Assembly: GCF_014851395.1 (NCBI RefSeq)
Contig: NW_024041484.1
Coordinates: 4,164,183 to 4,228,182, forward strand
Direction of reading: 5' to 3'
DNA: 64,000 nucleotides
DNA from: Micropterus salmoides
Taxonomy: Eukaryota > Chordata > Actinopteri > Centrarchiformes > Centrarchidae
The position numbers and the translations under genes were made by a program. Within the stretch, counting starts at the first letter, position 1, and each line of letters begins with the position of its first letter. Of the stretch, positions 14,301-26,200 are shown piece by piece. The notes under the pieces are model-generated. The model made no database searches and was not told where the DNA came from. It saw nothing but the letters and a program-made list of their open reading frames with translations.

Positions 14301-17300
14301 ACAAATGCTCTAACTGCCATTTTGGGATGTCCTGACAATTGTGAGAGAAACGTGGTGAAATCTTTGGTCATTAATTACAAACTAGATTGTACTATGAGGC
14401 AAGTGCTCAAACAGTCAGTTTAGAGGTTTGGCGACTTAAGACAAATTCTGACTGTTGCTACGGCCTAATAGATTCATTTGTTTGCTCAACACAATGTCAA
14501 AAAACTCCTAAAGCCCTGGGTGAAGCCTTGTTTTGTCTGACCAGCAGTTTTTATCCAAAACTCAAACATATTCAGTTTACAGCAATAAAACTAAAGAAAA
14601 GAAGCAAATCCTCACACTGAAGAAACCGCAACCAGAGAATGAGACAAGTTTTTAAAAATGACTTAAATTAATCAAAATACTTTTGATTAATGGACTGACT
14701 GTTGCAGCCCTAGAAAAATGTATTAACCACAGTGCCCACCCAGTTACAGTCCAATACAACAGCAGAAAAGCCACAATAAAGTCCAGCAGCCCAACAGATT
14801 GCATGCAAGACTTTATTGGACCCATCTTGCTCAGTGTAACATGCAATGAACTTGTAAGACAGACGACTAATGGATATGAATCTAATTTTCAATGTGGGTA
14901 ACATTTTTTTAGTTAAGCTGGCGGGCCTGCACATACTTCTGCTATCAAAGCCAAATGCAATGCTTTTTTAGTTTTTCCTGTGTGAACATGAGTGGTGACA
15001 TGAAAACACTGCAACTGTTGGGTACTGTGCATGTGGTCAATGTAAATTTAACTACGCTTCTAATCATCCCCTTCAAAACCTCAGTTACATACCTACTTCT
15101 CAGACATCCTGCAACGTCCAAGCTAGCTTCTACATAGGTGCATTCCCAAAAATAACATGCCGCAGTGAAATCCGATCATGCCCATCTGTAAATGCCTGGG
15201 TTTCATCTGCTGTAAGATCTTGCAATGTGATTTGTTTGAGGGCCATTCAGTACTGGCTACATGCTACACATCTCTGGGGAAGACAGAGCAGGTCTGATGT
15301 GTAACTGTCACTTCCTCCAGGTAACACGTGACTGAAGCCGACCTGCTGCCGCTTATATAAACACAGGCTTTGACACAGAGCCGGAGGCAGCCTAGTCATC
15401 ACTACCACTGCCAGATAGCAGCGGCCATGCTTACAGACAGGAAAACACGCTGGTTCAGTCCAAGTTCAACACACAATAAGAAAATCAAAGGCCATAAAAA
15501 TCAAAGAGAGGGTGAAATTGAACATCGCACTCACAGCATGACGATACCAGCTTTGATTTTACTACATTAACACACTGCTCCGTGTTTCAAGTCAAAAGAC
15601 GCTGTTCACCTTTAATCAACAGGCTCGCAGGATCAACAGAGCAGGGAAATTACATAAAATCACCACTCTAAAGGTTTTCTCATAGGTGGGAAGCAACTAA
15701 GTAGAGCTGAGCAATATAAAATCAATGAATCGATCAGCAGTCATCAAGCAAAAGGTTTAGCATTCAGTTTCCAGATTCTCTGATGCTTTCCTGTTTTCTC
15801 CGGAAAATTGTTTCAATATTTTTTGACCTTCTATAAATACACGATTAGTTGATTAATCAAAGACATTAATATTAATTGATAATGATAAATAACTATTAGT
15901 TGCAACCGTAACTAAGTACTATCTATCGCTGAGTCTTGAAGTTGCAATGCTTGTTACTTTTATTAAACTGCAGGGATCGACAATAACGGTGGCCTGATGG
16001 CCCGTAGGCCCATTTAAAAAAAACAACAAAAAAATTGCATTACAAACTCAACATCCTGCAGGTGTTTTGCAGCTCTTGGCGCGCACTATTGGCCGATCAA
16101 GAGTTGTAGTGTTGTGATGAGTGGTTGTCAAATGTTATTTCTCTAATCTCAATCAATCGGCAACCTCTGGGTCTGAAAAGTGAAACCATGCACACGGATT
16201 TTAATCTGCATTCTCTCCAATAGCCAGAGGGGGCGAGTCCGCTGGTTGCAAAAAGAAGTCCGGCTCCATTATTCTACCTAATTATTACCTCAGTAGCCTA
16301 AACACTTTCCTAATGTGTCTTCCAGTAATATTTGGTTATTATTATTATTATTATTATAAAGTTAGTAATCTTCTACATTTCTAGAGGTCGCTTAATCATC
16401 ACTTGATTGGCAATGCCTGAAACATCTACATGTGCTGACCTTTACTCATTATTTTGTGAGCGAAAGCAAGCACTGGTTCCATTTCCACTGTTTTACCACC
16501 ATTTCCTCTATTTGATGGGCATAATGATGGCAGCAAATGTATACTTCTCTCCAGTAAAACTGTCAACAAAACACTTCATTTTACTTTATATTCACTTTAA
16601 GGTAGCAACTGACAATCCCCCCCCCCAAGTCATTGTTTGTTGAATAAATTGGCAGAAAATGGCCAGATGTGAGACCTTCAAATGTCTGTTTTGTCTGACC
16701 AACAGTCCAAAACCCAAACACATTCCGTTTACATAAGAAAAAGAAATGCAACAAATCTTCATGTGTATGAAGCTGGAATCAGAGAACGTTCAGGATTTTT
16801 GCTTGAAAACTGACTTAATTGATCATTAAAGTAGTTCCCAAAAAGTAGTTTCTATCTATCGACTAATTGTTGTAGCTCAATCTAGAGAGAGAACTTATAC
16901 TTTTGGTAGAATAATATTCAACTGCACTTGCTAGTTTTCCCTTGGGCAGATAAAAGATTTGTAGAGCACTAATATATTCCCCACCACCACTGGTTGTTTT
17001 TCATCAGTCTAGTGACTGATGTGAATCCATCACTGCAGCCTTTCTATTTTCCTCAACCACTGAAATGCCTTCTTATCGACTTTTCTCATCTTCCGGCAAC
17101 AAGTTGCTTACTTGGGATCACCTAGAGTATCATCAAGTGAATCAGACTGCATTTAAGTACAGTTTGATATCTTGCGCCAAGCCACCCCCCTTATGTGTCA
17201 TTAGCAGTGGACAGATGGGTAACCCCATCCCCAGCCATCCAACCCATTAAAAACAGAATACAAACAAACAAAGGGCCGACTAATCATCTCCGTTCTAGAC

Positions 17301-19156
17301 GCACAGAAGCAGGATATATGAATGTGATATTTTAAAAATGTTATAAAAGGCTGCCATTGGTGGCAGATAATATTCTATTTAAGAATCTGAACTAGCAGTT
17401 GTATTTATAGTGGGAGTTAACTTCTTAAAAGATAAGCCGCATTCTCTAGTGACATGATCTAAGCTGAGTAAAATAACACTGTTTACTATATTGATTATAG
17501 GCCTATTAAAAAGCTATGTAACTTGAGTTAGTAGTCATAGCAGTACTAATGTCAGTGTGTAGTATAAAGGGGGAAGTTGTCAGATATACAAACATTAAAA
17601 TACTCATTTGCACAACGGAACTACAACCATGTGAAACTACATTGTGTGGCAAGCAGTATGCAGGGCTTTTTAGGCAGCCTGGATCTCATTTAACTGGGCT
17701 ATATTCAGGAGTACTTGTAGTGTACTTTCAGTTCCTCAGTCTAGGAGGAACCACACCCAAATGTGAGTTAAATCCACACCCTGCCCAGCAAAATATAACG
17801 GACCCCCTTTCTGCTTGGCTGCTTAAGCCCTGCTCCCTCTGCCTGCTCTGATCCTGAAGCAAAACACTTTGTAACTCAACTTCTTAACCTTCTGCATTAA
17901 AACTGTGTGCTAAGGTTCTCCAGACTGAGAACAGTTCAGCAAGTGCAATGAATTTAGCGCCTTGGAAAGGAAGCTGATCAGTGGTCTGCAACGAAATCAG
18001 CACGGTAACGTTACTTCCATGTCATAAAAATCGACGGCAACTCAGGAGGCCTGTCAGGAAGTATACTTTTGTATATCAGGATATGGCATGGTTAATGCTG
18101 AAAAAGTTAATTTCCGGATAAACAAACCCAGACAAAGTTACAAGAACATCTTATTAACATTATGCTTGATCAGCCTTTTAGTGCGCAAGTTAAGTTACAG
18201 ATTAACAACCTATTGCTAAAGTTTCTGACTGACAGCGACACAGTCCAAAGTAATCCAGCGATTTTGCATAATCAGCCAGTCCGTTCTTTCCTCCAAAGGT
18301 ATTCTCGTTAGAGGCATTAAAAGTGCTGAGGCTTCTTTAACTTTGCCACAATTTGCTTTCTTAACGTTAAGCAAGAAGACGATATAATTGTAACGTTAAC
18401 TTTACGTACTCCATCCTGTTGAGTCCACCGCAAGCAAAGCGGAAATTTAGGACATCTAGAAGTTACTTATTTAGCAACTTGCAGTTGTGTCTGCTTTCAT
18501 CAGATAAGTAATCACTAGCTTTGGTAATGTTACATTAAGACTGAGATAAAGTCAAACAGCCGATTCAACGTGCACCGTGAACGAAAGATTAACCGGTGAC
18601 ACGTATTTATTCTGGCGTTAGCAGGCTAATTACTTAGCTTAATTAAGGTCGGCTAACGTTAGCATACCAGTCATCCGCGTATAATCTTAACTTGAGTGAG
18701 AAAAGCTGACTGAACTGCCGCCCAACTTCCAAACAAGCGGCTAACAAACTGGAGTGGAACCAAGTTCCCTCGACAGAACAACAATTACTAACCACAGCGC
18801 CCGACTGGGAGTTTGAAGGTAGGGTTGTGTGAGTTAACGTTACGTTAGCTACCTATAGATATCGTTAATCTTTCTAGCCAGTTGCAGATAGCATAGTGCT
18901 AACACTTAGCATTAGCTCACAGTTTCCATTAACAGTAGGTTAGTTAGTCGCTCACTCTCGGTTAGAGGCTAAGCTAGCTATTTAGCGCTAGCCCTTCTGA
19001 TTAGGCCCAGTTAGCTCAAAGCCAAACTACCAAGAGGCTAACTGCGTTGGTAACAGGTTGCAAATCACTTCCACGTTGCGTGAATCGTGTCGTTAGCTTT
19101 TTTTTCCTCACCGTAAGTCCGGTGCCCAGAACGATAACGTCGTATTCTTCATTCAT
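2306..19156 (-). CDS. gdi2: Rab GDP dissociation inhibitor beta (one-base frameshift in exon 8)
   Basis: GDI extracts prenylated GDP-bound Rab GTPases from membranes and keeps them soluble in the cytosol for recycling. Coding exons in gene order: 19156-19112, 11109-11002, 10735-10636, 9207-9073, 8788-8590, 8453-8322, 7466-7367, 5373-5203, 4767-4568, 2458-2306; all have AG/GT borders. The start [21 protein letters not shown] is the GDI/REP nucleotide-binding-like fold. Tyr39, Glu233, Arg240 and Met250, known as the Rab-binding platform, are all present. Nine exon phases fit; exon 8 is 171 bases where 172 are needed. Near 5305 the frame after KVGQ meets TGA instead of continuing into VIRVICIMSHP, which is intact one frame over. 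With that base the protein would be 447 residues, normal for the family; as written it stops after 296. The beta (gdi2) rather than alpha assignment rests on the ankrd16 neighbour. Intron 1 is about 8 kb. Confidence 0.93.
3047..3762. mobile_element. hAT-like MITE in gdi2 intron 9
   Basis: The left end AGGGATACACC and the right end, which reverse-complements to AGGGATGCACCGAATG, form imperfect terminal inverted repeats of a common fish hAT-type non-autonomous element. The flanks TTAAAAAT and TTTAAAAT look like a decayed 8-bp target duplication. No transposase frame is present. Confidence 0.5.
4022..4330. repeat. interspersed repeat, copy 1
   Basis: The stretch with GGTTGTAAAAAGAAGTCC, then CCTCAGTAAACACTTTCCTAA, recurs in similar form near 16170-16330 in the same gene. 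This is a dispersed fish repeat of unknown class within gdi2 intron 9. Confidence 0.5.
6190..7060. repeat. patchwork of fish repeats in gdi2 intron 7
   Basis: Contains an AGTGTTGGGCAGTAGC start typical of a widespread fish repeat, a block near 6510-6740 resembling a common MITE (AAGGAATTGTTGGACAGCAT), and CCACTTCTTTTTTACAGTC near 7030. The open frame at 6518-6847 runs through the repeat and is not a gene. Assigned by eye only. Confidence 0.3.
9330..9502 (-). mobile_element. tRNA-derived SINE
   Basis: On the minus strand the head reads GGGGGCAGTAGCTCAGTCTG with an A-box-like TAGCTCAGTCTG, followed about 40 bases later by the B-box-like GGTTCAAGTCC, then a non-tRNA tail including GAGGTGCCAGTTCACCTCC. 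This is the layout of a tRNA-derived SINE, not a functional tRNA. It lies just upstream of gdi2 exon 4. Confidence 0.65.
11938..12320 (+). mobile_element. tRNA-like SINE interrupted by a MITE
   Basis: The SINE head GGCGCCCTGGTAGCCTGATG starts near 11940 and runs to about 12025. Its tail TGTCAAATAAAGGCAAAA resumes at 12293. The second copy at 12432-12560 shows the same head and tail without the inserted block, so this copy was split by the element at 12026-12284. Confidence 0.6.
12026..12284. mobile_element. hAT-type MITE with 8-bp target duplication
   Basis: The 259-bp element starts TAGGGCTGCGCAATTAAT and its far end reverse-complements to TATGGCTGCTCGATTATGG. It is flanked by CTGTCTAC at 12018-12025 and CTGTCTTC at 12285-12292, an 8-bp target duplication with one change, as expected for hAT elements. 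No coding capacity is seen. Confidence 0.7.
12432..12560 (+). mobile_element. tRNA-like SINE, second copy
   Basis: GGTTGAGTGGTTAAGATGCA followed by a tail ending TTGTCAAATAAAGCAAAC. It is a diverged relative of the SINE at 11938 and gives the uninterrupted structure used to date the MITE insertion there. Confidence 0.55.
14400..14715. mobile_element. hAT-like MITE remnant
   Basis: Contains GTTTTGTCTGACCAGCAG, then AAACATATTCAGTTTACAGC, and ends TGACTGTTGCAGCCCTAG. This is the layout of the abundant fish non-autonomous element bounded by AGGGCTGCAAC inverted repeats. The left end is worn. Confidence 0.55.
15325..15361 (+). promoter_or_regulatory. possible intronic promoter: CACGTG E-box plus TATA box
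   Basis: CACGTG (within AACACGTGACTG) at 15325-15330 is followed 23 bases later by TATATAAA at 15354-15361, inside gdi2 intron 1 on the opposite strand. The spacing would allow a transcript starting near 15385-15390. No coding frame of note follows. A chance pairing is possible. Confidence 0.2.
15700..15915. mobile_element. hAT-like MITE remnant
   Basis: Begins AGAGCTGAGCAATATAAAAT and ends with AATAACTATTAGTTGCAAC, with CGATTAGTTGATTAATCAAA inside. These are the AT-rich ends of the same MITE superfamily as 14400-14715, shortened inside. Confidence 0.4.
16170..16330. repeat. interspersed repeat, copy 2
   Basis: Shares GGTTGCAAAAAGAAGTCCGG and AAACACTTTCCTAATG with the copy at 4022-4330. A short (ATT)n run at 16333-16357 follows it. 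Confidence 0.5.
16641..16882. mobile_element. hAT-like MITE remnant
   Basis: Contains TGTTTTGTCTGACCAACAGT, AAACACATTCCGTTTAC and the end CGACTAATTGTTGTAGCTC, matching the internal and right-end parts of the element at 14400-14715 in the same orientation. Confidence 0.55.
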
Positions 19157-19340
19157 TTTTTCAAATCTTTACTCTTCTGCTCCTGAATATCGGGAAAGAA
19201 GAAAATGGAGATCTGCGGGGCTGGAAATGAGAGGGGCTGCGGTTCAGCGTCAGGCGCCTCGGAGGGCGTGGCTTCTCAGCTGTCAATCACTTGTAAGAAG
19301 ACGGCTAAAGTGTCTGAGTGGAAATACAAAGACATGCAAG
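19157..19340 (-). promoter_or_regulatory. 5' UTR and promoter region of gdi2
   Basis: The 180 bases upstream of the gdi2 start codon are more GC- and CpG-rich than their surroundings (for example GCGTCAGGCGCCTCGGAGGG near 19240), as usual for a housekeeping promoter. The exact start site is not visible. About 0.9 kb separates it from the ankrd16 stop codon, so the two genes sit in tandem. Confidence 0.45.
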
Positions 19341-20096
19341 AGAGACCTGGCTCTACAAATTGACATGGTATAATAATGATCACTTGTTGTGACATTACCA
19401 TTAGTTCCCATATAAGCCTCTTGTTGTACTGTATGTTTAATGTTCTGTGCATTTTCTTAAGATTCAGATAATGTATTTAGTAAATAACATTTAACAGCTG
19501 CCTTGAATTAGTTAGAGACATACAGGCTTCTGAAAAAAATTACAATGTAGTCTCACTTCACTGTGTTGCCAGAGTGTAAAGGATTAGTTATGGGCCATAA
19601 GGACATCTTTTTTTCATGAGACGAAACTCATTAACATAGACAAAACCTGAAAATTTCATACACATTTACATGCACACACTAGTTTTTACAAACTGTACTT
19701 TCACACCAGCCAGCCAAAAAAACAATGGAATTATAAGAGGGGGTTACAGATGTTTAAAGCTTAGGTTTTGTTTTGTGTCTGATATCCCAGAAACTGCGCT
19801 GGCCAGCTACAGGTTCACAGTGACTTACAAAATACCATCAGACACAATCATACACAGGCGGATGAACTTATCTGTAGCGTGTCCAATTATGTCTAAACCT
19901 CACTGTATAGCCAAACAAGATACATATTCCCATGCACCAGAGTGACAAACACCATCTCAATCTCAAGTCACTCGCATCGAAGTCAGGTCCGATGTAAACA
20001 TATAGACTAAAGCAAGACTTAAATTTAAGTTATGTGATTTATGTCCCCAAAGTCTATCACTCAAGAATACTCAACACAACACCAGACACGTTAAGA

Positions 20097-20102
20097 TTTA
20101 TT
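20097..20102 (-). terminator. candidate ankrd16 polyadenylation signal
   Basis: TTTATT here is AATAAA on the minus strand, about 140 bases past the ankrd16 stop codon, a normal position for a short 3' UTR. Confidence 0.45.
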
Positions 20103-20239
20103 GTAATCCTCACAGTCTAAATTAACTGATTAACTTCTATCACATAAATCACATTTTCAGGTTGTTTCAGTTTTTTTTAACTTAAATTAAATATACAGAT
20201 CATATTGCAAATCTGTGTTCTTTACCACTGTGGTATCAT

Positions 20240-23200
20240 TTATGATGTGTCTGGTACGCCACATTCAAACGCTCGCACTATGTCTGGTTTCTTGGCAAGC
20301 TGCCGTGCTGTTGTGCCAGACGCGTCCTCTGAGTCTTTGAGTCCAAGCTGCAGGAGTATCCTGGCCACATCTGCATGCTGTCCAATGCAGGCCATATGAA
20401 GAGCTGGGCAGATTAGACAAAATAAGAGGGTGTAAGGGATCATACTGGTGTATTAGACCATTGACAAAGCATACCTTATGTTTTCTGCTTACTTTGCGAC
20501 CTTCCAGGCAGCCACTTCCTAACTGTTTTTTATTTGATGTAGATCCCAATTTGCTGTCACTACTGTAATAACTACTTTTTAACTTTTCCACGTGTCAGAT
20601 AACACAGAATGCATCATTACCCTGTATTAGTAGCCTGTATTTACTTTCGCTTCCAAAATGTGAGAAATATTTTTCATAGCTTTCACATTTATTCATAATT
20701 TCTTCTGGATTAGATTTTTAGAGAACACTGCACTTGAATAAAATGCTGTTGAGCAGCCAACTCTAAAATCTAACCTTAAATGCATGAGCCTCAACGATTT
20801 TAAAATCAGTCTGCTTTTCATCTGGGTTATTACAAAACAATAGCATAACCACAACTATTAAACACCTGGGGCCTCATGTATAAACGACAGCGCAGCTTTC
20901 ATACTGAAAGATGGCGTACTCATTTAAAAAGTACTTACACACAGAAATATCCATATGTTTAAAACCAGGCGTACGCCATGTCCTACGCACCTTTCCTTTA
21001 TACATCCCAATCAACGTGAAATTGAGCGCACATGCACGAACCACATACTCCGCCTTGGCTACTCCCATAAAGTACTATGCAAATTACCAGAAATACGCCA
21101 GCATCACCTCTAAGGTCCTAATAACAGCAGCCAATCCTGCTGCAAAACACGTGAGAAAGAGAAATTTCACTAAGTGCAAGATCAAGGCGCTGATCACTGA
21201 AGTGGAGGCGAGAAGAAATCTTTTATTTGATGGTTTGAACTCTTTGATCAGCAACAAACACAAAACGACGGAGTGGCCAAGTGTTACAATAACAGTCAAT
21301 GCAGCCGGCTCAGGGACTCGTAATGGCTGAAGTAAAGAAAATAAGTTTTCTAATGGTAAACATTATATATTGTTGATCACCTATCGGCTCCTGCAGCTAA
21401 CAGCCGACTGCCAGAAAGAGTGCGTATCTAGCTTACTTGTATTTGTACCAGGATGGCTCGGCTCCGCCAGGTGGATCTGTCTAATGCTGGACCCAGTTCA
21501 GTGCACAGATCCAAGAGCACAACTCTAGGGAATCTAAATTGAAGTATTAGCCAGTCACCCTCGCGGACCAGGAAATCTTAATGGAGACTCTCTAATCCTT
21601 CCCTTGGTGTTGTCCTCTGCAGAGCCAGAGAGCAGCCATGCAGCATTCCGCACGAGTGTCACGCAGTATTTATATGTTTACAGTAGTCAGAGTAAGTACT
21701 TCACACCTCGCCAAAATGATGGCTTCAGTCAGTGATCCCCCCCACTCTGGGAGATCATTTGAGGATGGAGGTTAGACAGGTGAACACATTTTTTTTTTAA
21801 TGTCGGTTTTGTTATGTTTGGCCTGCATCATGATGACCGATGGTGAGGATGGAGTGTAGCGATTGTGTGAGGCTTTATTTCCAGATATTTTTAATTTACA
21901 CAGTCCATATGTGCAGGTGGTGAAAAAGTGCAGGGTGAGTTGAGGTGAGAATGCAGATCTGTTTGTGCGCCATTGCGGCGTCTCGGTGCAGCTGCGTCTG
22001 TTCATTGCAGCATGTTTATACACGAAAACTAAATATGATCAAAAACTACTGACGGCTGTCTTCTGCAATTCTTTAATGCTTTAATTTGATATCTTGGATT
22101 TTTATGATGATGATAATTCCATCAGCCAAGTTAAAGTATGAAAAGGACAAAAAGCAGCCTGCATCCTGCCAGCTGACATTATCCTGGCTTTAGGCTGGCT
22201 GGTCCACAACTGACCATGAGTGTCCGTGGCTACACTCCGGCCCTCTCCTCTGCGCTCCGGGGAGGCTGATGAAATATTTAGCGGACATTGATTTAAAATC
22301 TGAGTTGGCACTTATTTTATTTCCACAACTAAAAGGTGCAGTATGGAATATTTATGTCAACTAGGTGAGCACAAATAACACTGCTGGTTTGAATGTTTAA
22401 ATGGTAAAGTGATAACATGTGATATGAAGTGAAATTAAATAGGCCCTATGTGAGAGTCATTATTATCTATTCCTCTCACATTCCATTTTATTTTGATATT
22501 AAACCACTACATACATGATCAAACCTTTATTGTCTCACTGGTTATAAGATTAACTGAGTTTTGACTGTTAAACTCTTAATGAACAACACCTAAGCACATT
22601 TTTGTTAACAAACCTTTATTTAGCCATGACTATTAATGTTATAGAGAAATCCTTAAGATTTTACTTTAATTATGTAAAAGTGATACACTGCTTACCAGTT
22701 CTTCCCTTTTTGTCCCGAACATAAAGATCTGCCCCCAGCTCAAGAAGTGTTTTTATAGTGGACGTGTGGCCCTCCTAAAAAACACAGATTTAAAACGAGG
22801 AAGGAGAGTTTATTTGCACGCTGTAATTTACCAGATTAGTGAAATTTCAATACAGTGATTTTGTGACTGTCTACTCTGTAGAAACAACACCTAGTCTGTG
22901 CATCTTGGAAGAGGACTCACTCCTTTTTTGTTTTTTTGTGTGGAGTTTTTCCCTGAGTTAAGGGGGTGGGGATAGAGAGGGTTGCATGTTCTTCAGATTG
23001 CAAAGCCCTCTGGGACAAATTTGTGATTCTGACTTGAAGACATTTGAATACAATTTGTGAATTACTGATACAAATTTAGTTTCAGTTTTAGAATTAGATA
23101 GATAATACTGTATTTGAAGCAGAAGGAAATGTGTAAATGACTGTCCTTTTCAGCCTTTATTTTAATTAATGTTCACTGCTAGTAAGCCTTTAGGTGTGTG

Positions 23201-26200
23201 TTACTACACACACACAGTGGAATGTAAATCACCATATAGATGTGTTGTGGGACTGGCTGTTCTTCTGTGTGATCCTAATACTCAGTAACAGTTCAACTAT
23301 AATCATGAGCCAGAGTTAAAATCTGAATTGCCCACATCTCTGATTTTTTTCAGCAATAAAAAGGTCTGGTGTTTCTTGATGGCTGTTTCCCTGGTTCGAA
23401 AACAGCCGAGACATTCAGAGCTTTAGAGGGAGGATTGAGAATGGGGTCGTTATCTTCCTGTGCCAGAGCCAGAATGATGGCGACAGACTGGCTACTGTAC
23501 TACCGCAGCTTCCCTGTCGACTGAAAATAATGCCAACAGGATACATCGCTCACTACAGTTAGATCAGCACAAAAAAAACAACCGCTTCCAAACAGAGAAT
23601 GACTCAAACAAGACGTCAGACTGAATAAAGAAGTGAAACAGCATTGTAAGTATGTATATCTAAACAAGAGGCCAATACAAACCATCCTAGTTGTTGTTAG
23701 CATTATCTATTGTGAATACTTAATAATACCACTCAATTTAGGATGTAATACAATAGATTTTAACAAGTTATAATGATTTCACTACTTCATTTAATCTAAG
23801 AGAAATGACTAACCTTTGAGGGCTTAGGAACAGAAAAGATGGAATCTTGTCAAAAATCTGTGATCTAACCTTTGCAGCGTAATGCAGAGCAGTGAGCTGC
23901 ATGTCTGTCGCCTTCTGGTTCACGTCTACATTTAGGTCCCGCACCAGGAACCACAGCGCCTCCTCCTGGCCAGTAACAGCAACCTGGTGCACCGGCTGAG
24001 TCCCAAGCATGTCCGTTGCTTGTGGAGACGCCTACAGTACACACAAGTCAGGACATGACAGTGCAGTACTGTTTCTACAAAAGCGGAGACATGACTGACT
24101 TGAAATGCTTTGTGTACCTGGTGCTTTTCTAAAAGCAGCCTTGCCACAGAAAGGTGTCCGTTCCTGACGGCGTCCATGAAAGGAGTGACTCCACAACTGT
24201 CAGCGCAGTCTGGGGTGTAGCCACATCTGGAAGAAGAAGAAGAAGAAGTGGTCAGTTATCTGTGAACTGCAAATCATAATCAAGCTCAAAAGTATGGAGC
24301 TATATTTCCCCCCAAAACAGAGTACTAGACATTTTCAATGGCAATCTACAAACAGGAATGTAACCTCTGCAGTCATATATACACTATAGGACACAGATTA
24401 ATGACCTTAAAGGTTGATTACTGACCTTCCACAAGGTTTACTTGTGTTTACTTTACCTCACTTTATTTTACGTGCATTTTTTTTATACTTTAGTAATTGT
24501 TTTGTTTTTAAATTTCACATTTGATACTGATTGTTTTAGTTATTTGTTTGTTATTTTTTTATTAATAAATTTTTATTTTATTTTTTGTCTTTTAATATAC
24601 ACGCACAAGTTTACAGTTTTATTTTTTATTTTATTTTAATATATATATTTATATTTATGGAATTAATTTTTATATTGTATATATTTATTATTAGTAGTAG
24701 TATTTTATTTTTATTAACCCACACACAAACAACTTTTACTGTTTTATTTACTTATTTAATGAAATGTATGAAATGAATTGTTATTTAATTTATATGTAGC
24801 TTTGGCATACTGTTTTTATACATGAATGCCAATAAAGCTGGTTTGAATTGAATTTTTCAAATGCAGCTGAAAGCTCCAAATTTTAAGTAAGTGGACCGTG
24901 TACTGTTATTGTTTGTCAAACATAGATTGTGTTTGCGCGCTCTATTTTAATATTATATTAAAGTTAGCAGCTAGCTGGTGAACACAGTGGAGTATTTAGC
25001 AGCTAAAGAGCTGGACAGTGGAGAGCAAAATCATCTGCTCACAAATTGGTCATTTCAACTTAAGAGGTGTCACTGTGTTTATAGCTTGTTTCTGCTGCCC
25101 CCATGTGGCCAAAGAAAGGTTGCAGGTTTCATTTATTCAGGATAACACCTGTAAGCTGCCATCTGATCAGGTGGACACTCAGCAGCTCCACTGATGCAGT
25201 TAGGGGTCAAGGGCCTTGCTCAAGGGCACTTCTGCAGTGGTTATGAGTGAGGAGTACGTGCTGCCAGTTCACTCTCCGCCACCCAGATTCATCCTGCCAA
25301 ACTAGGGATCGAGCCAACAATCTTATGTTCGTAAGTGTTGGTCTTTATTTATCATTTTACGGCATTTTGAGCTGGAAATTCTGAGAAAAAGTTCTGGGGA
25401 TACACACACCAAAACTGAAACATTTCACACATTTTTTTTAAGGAAGTATTCCCCAAAGAAAATTTCAACCTACCTCTCCAGCAAGATCCTAACAATCTCC
25501 TCACAGCCGTGCATTGCTGAATGATGGGAGAGAGAGAGAAACTTAGTTATAATCTGACAATGAACGCAAAAGGTCCCTCACAAAACAGGGTAAAAAGATT
25601 GTTTTTTTTTTCACCGAACACGCACTTGGAGATCTGGCCACAACAGAATATCTAAGAGATTAACGATTCTGGAAATTGTTGAGTGTGTGTGCCAGATGTT
25701 GCCATCACATGACATATCCATACACTAGAACCAGCAATCTAAGGACGCTTTACCTGCAGTGTGCAGTGGTGTCCTGCGCGTCTTGCTCTCCGTCCTCCAG
25801 ACGTCCGGCGTGACGAGGAGCAGGTGCTGTACGACCAGAGGATCGCCCTCCCTGCAGGCGATGTGGAACGAGTTCCAGCCGTCCTTGTTTCTCAGTGCAG
25901 GGTCAGCGCCATGGTGCAGCAGCTCCTGGATCACGTTGAGGTTTCTCCGAGTGCAGGCCATCATCAGTGGAGTCCTGAGAGAGAGAGAGAGAAGGCAACA
26001 CTGACAAACTACTCTAACCAAGTGAAATGTAAATAAAGTGGCAGTCCCATCACCAGCTTCCAAGCTAACACACAGTGGGATGGATCAGAAAATATAAGTG
26101 TTAAACATTCCACAGTAAATGATCAAATCTTTAGTTAAACTTAGAATAGACATCGTCCAATAAACTGTAAAATTAGTTGTGACATTTTCCTTCAGTTTTG

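Noticed and set aside
20911..21330. 139-codon frame as a host gene
   Set aside because: Its Myb-like segment and flanking GGGCCTCATGTATAAA sequence fit a Harbinger transposon, and it is frameshifted.
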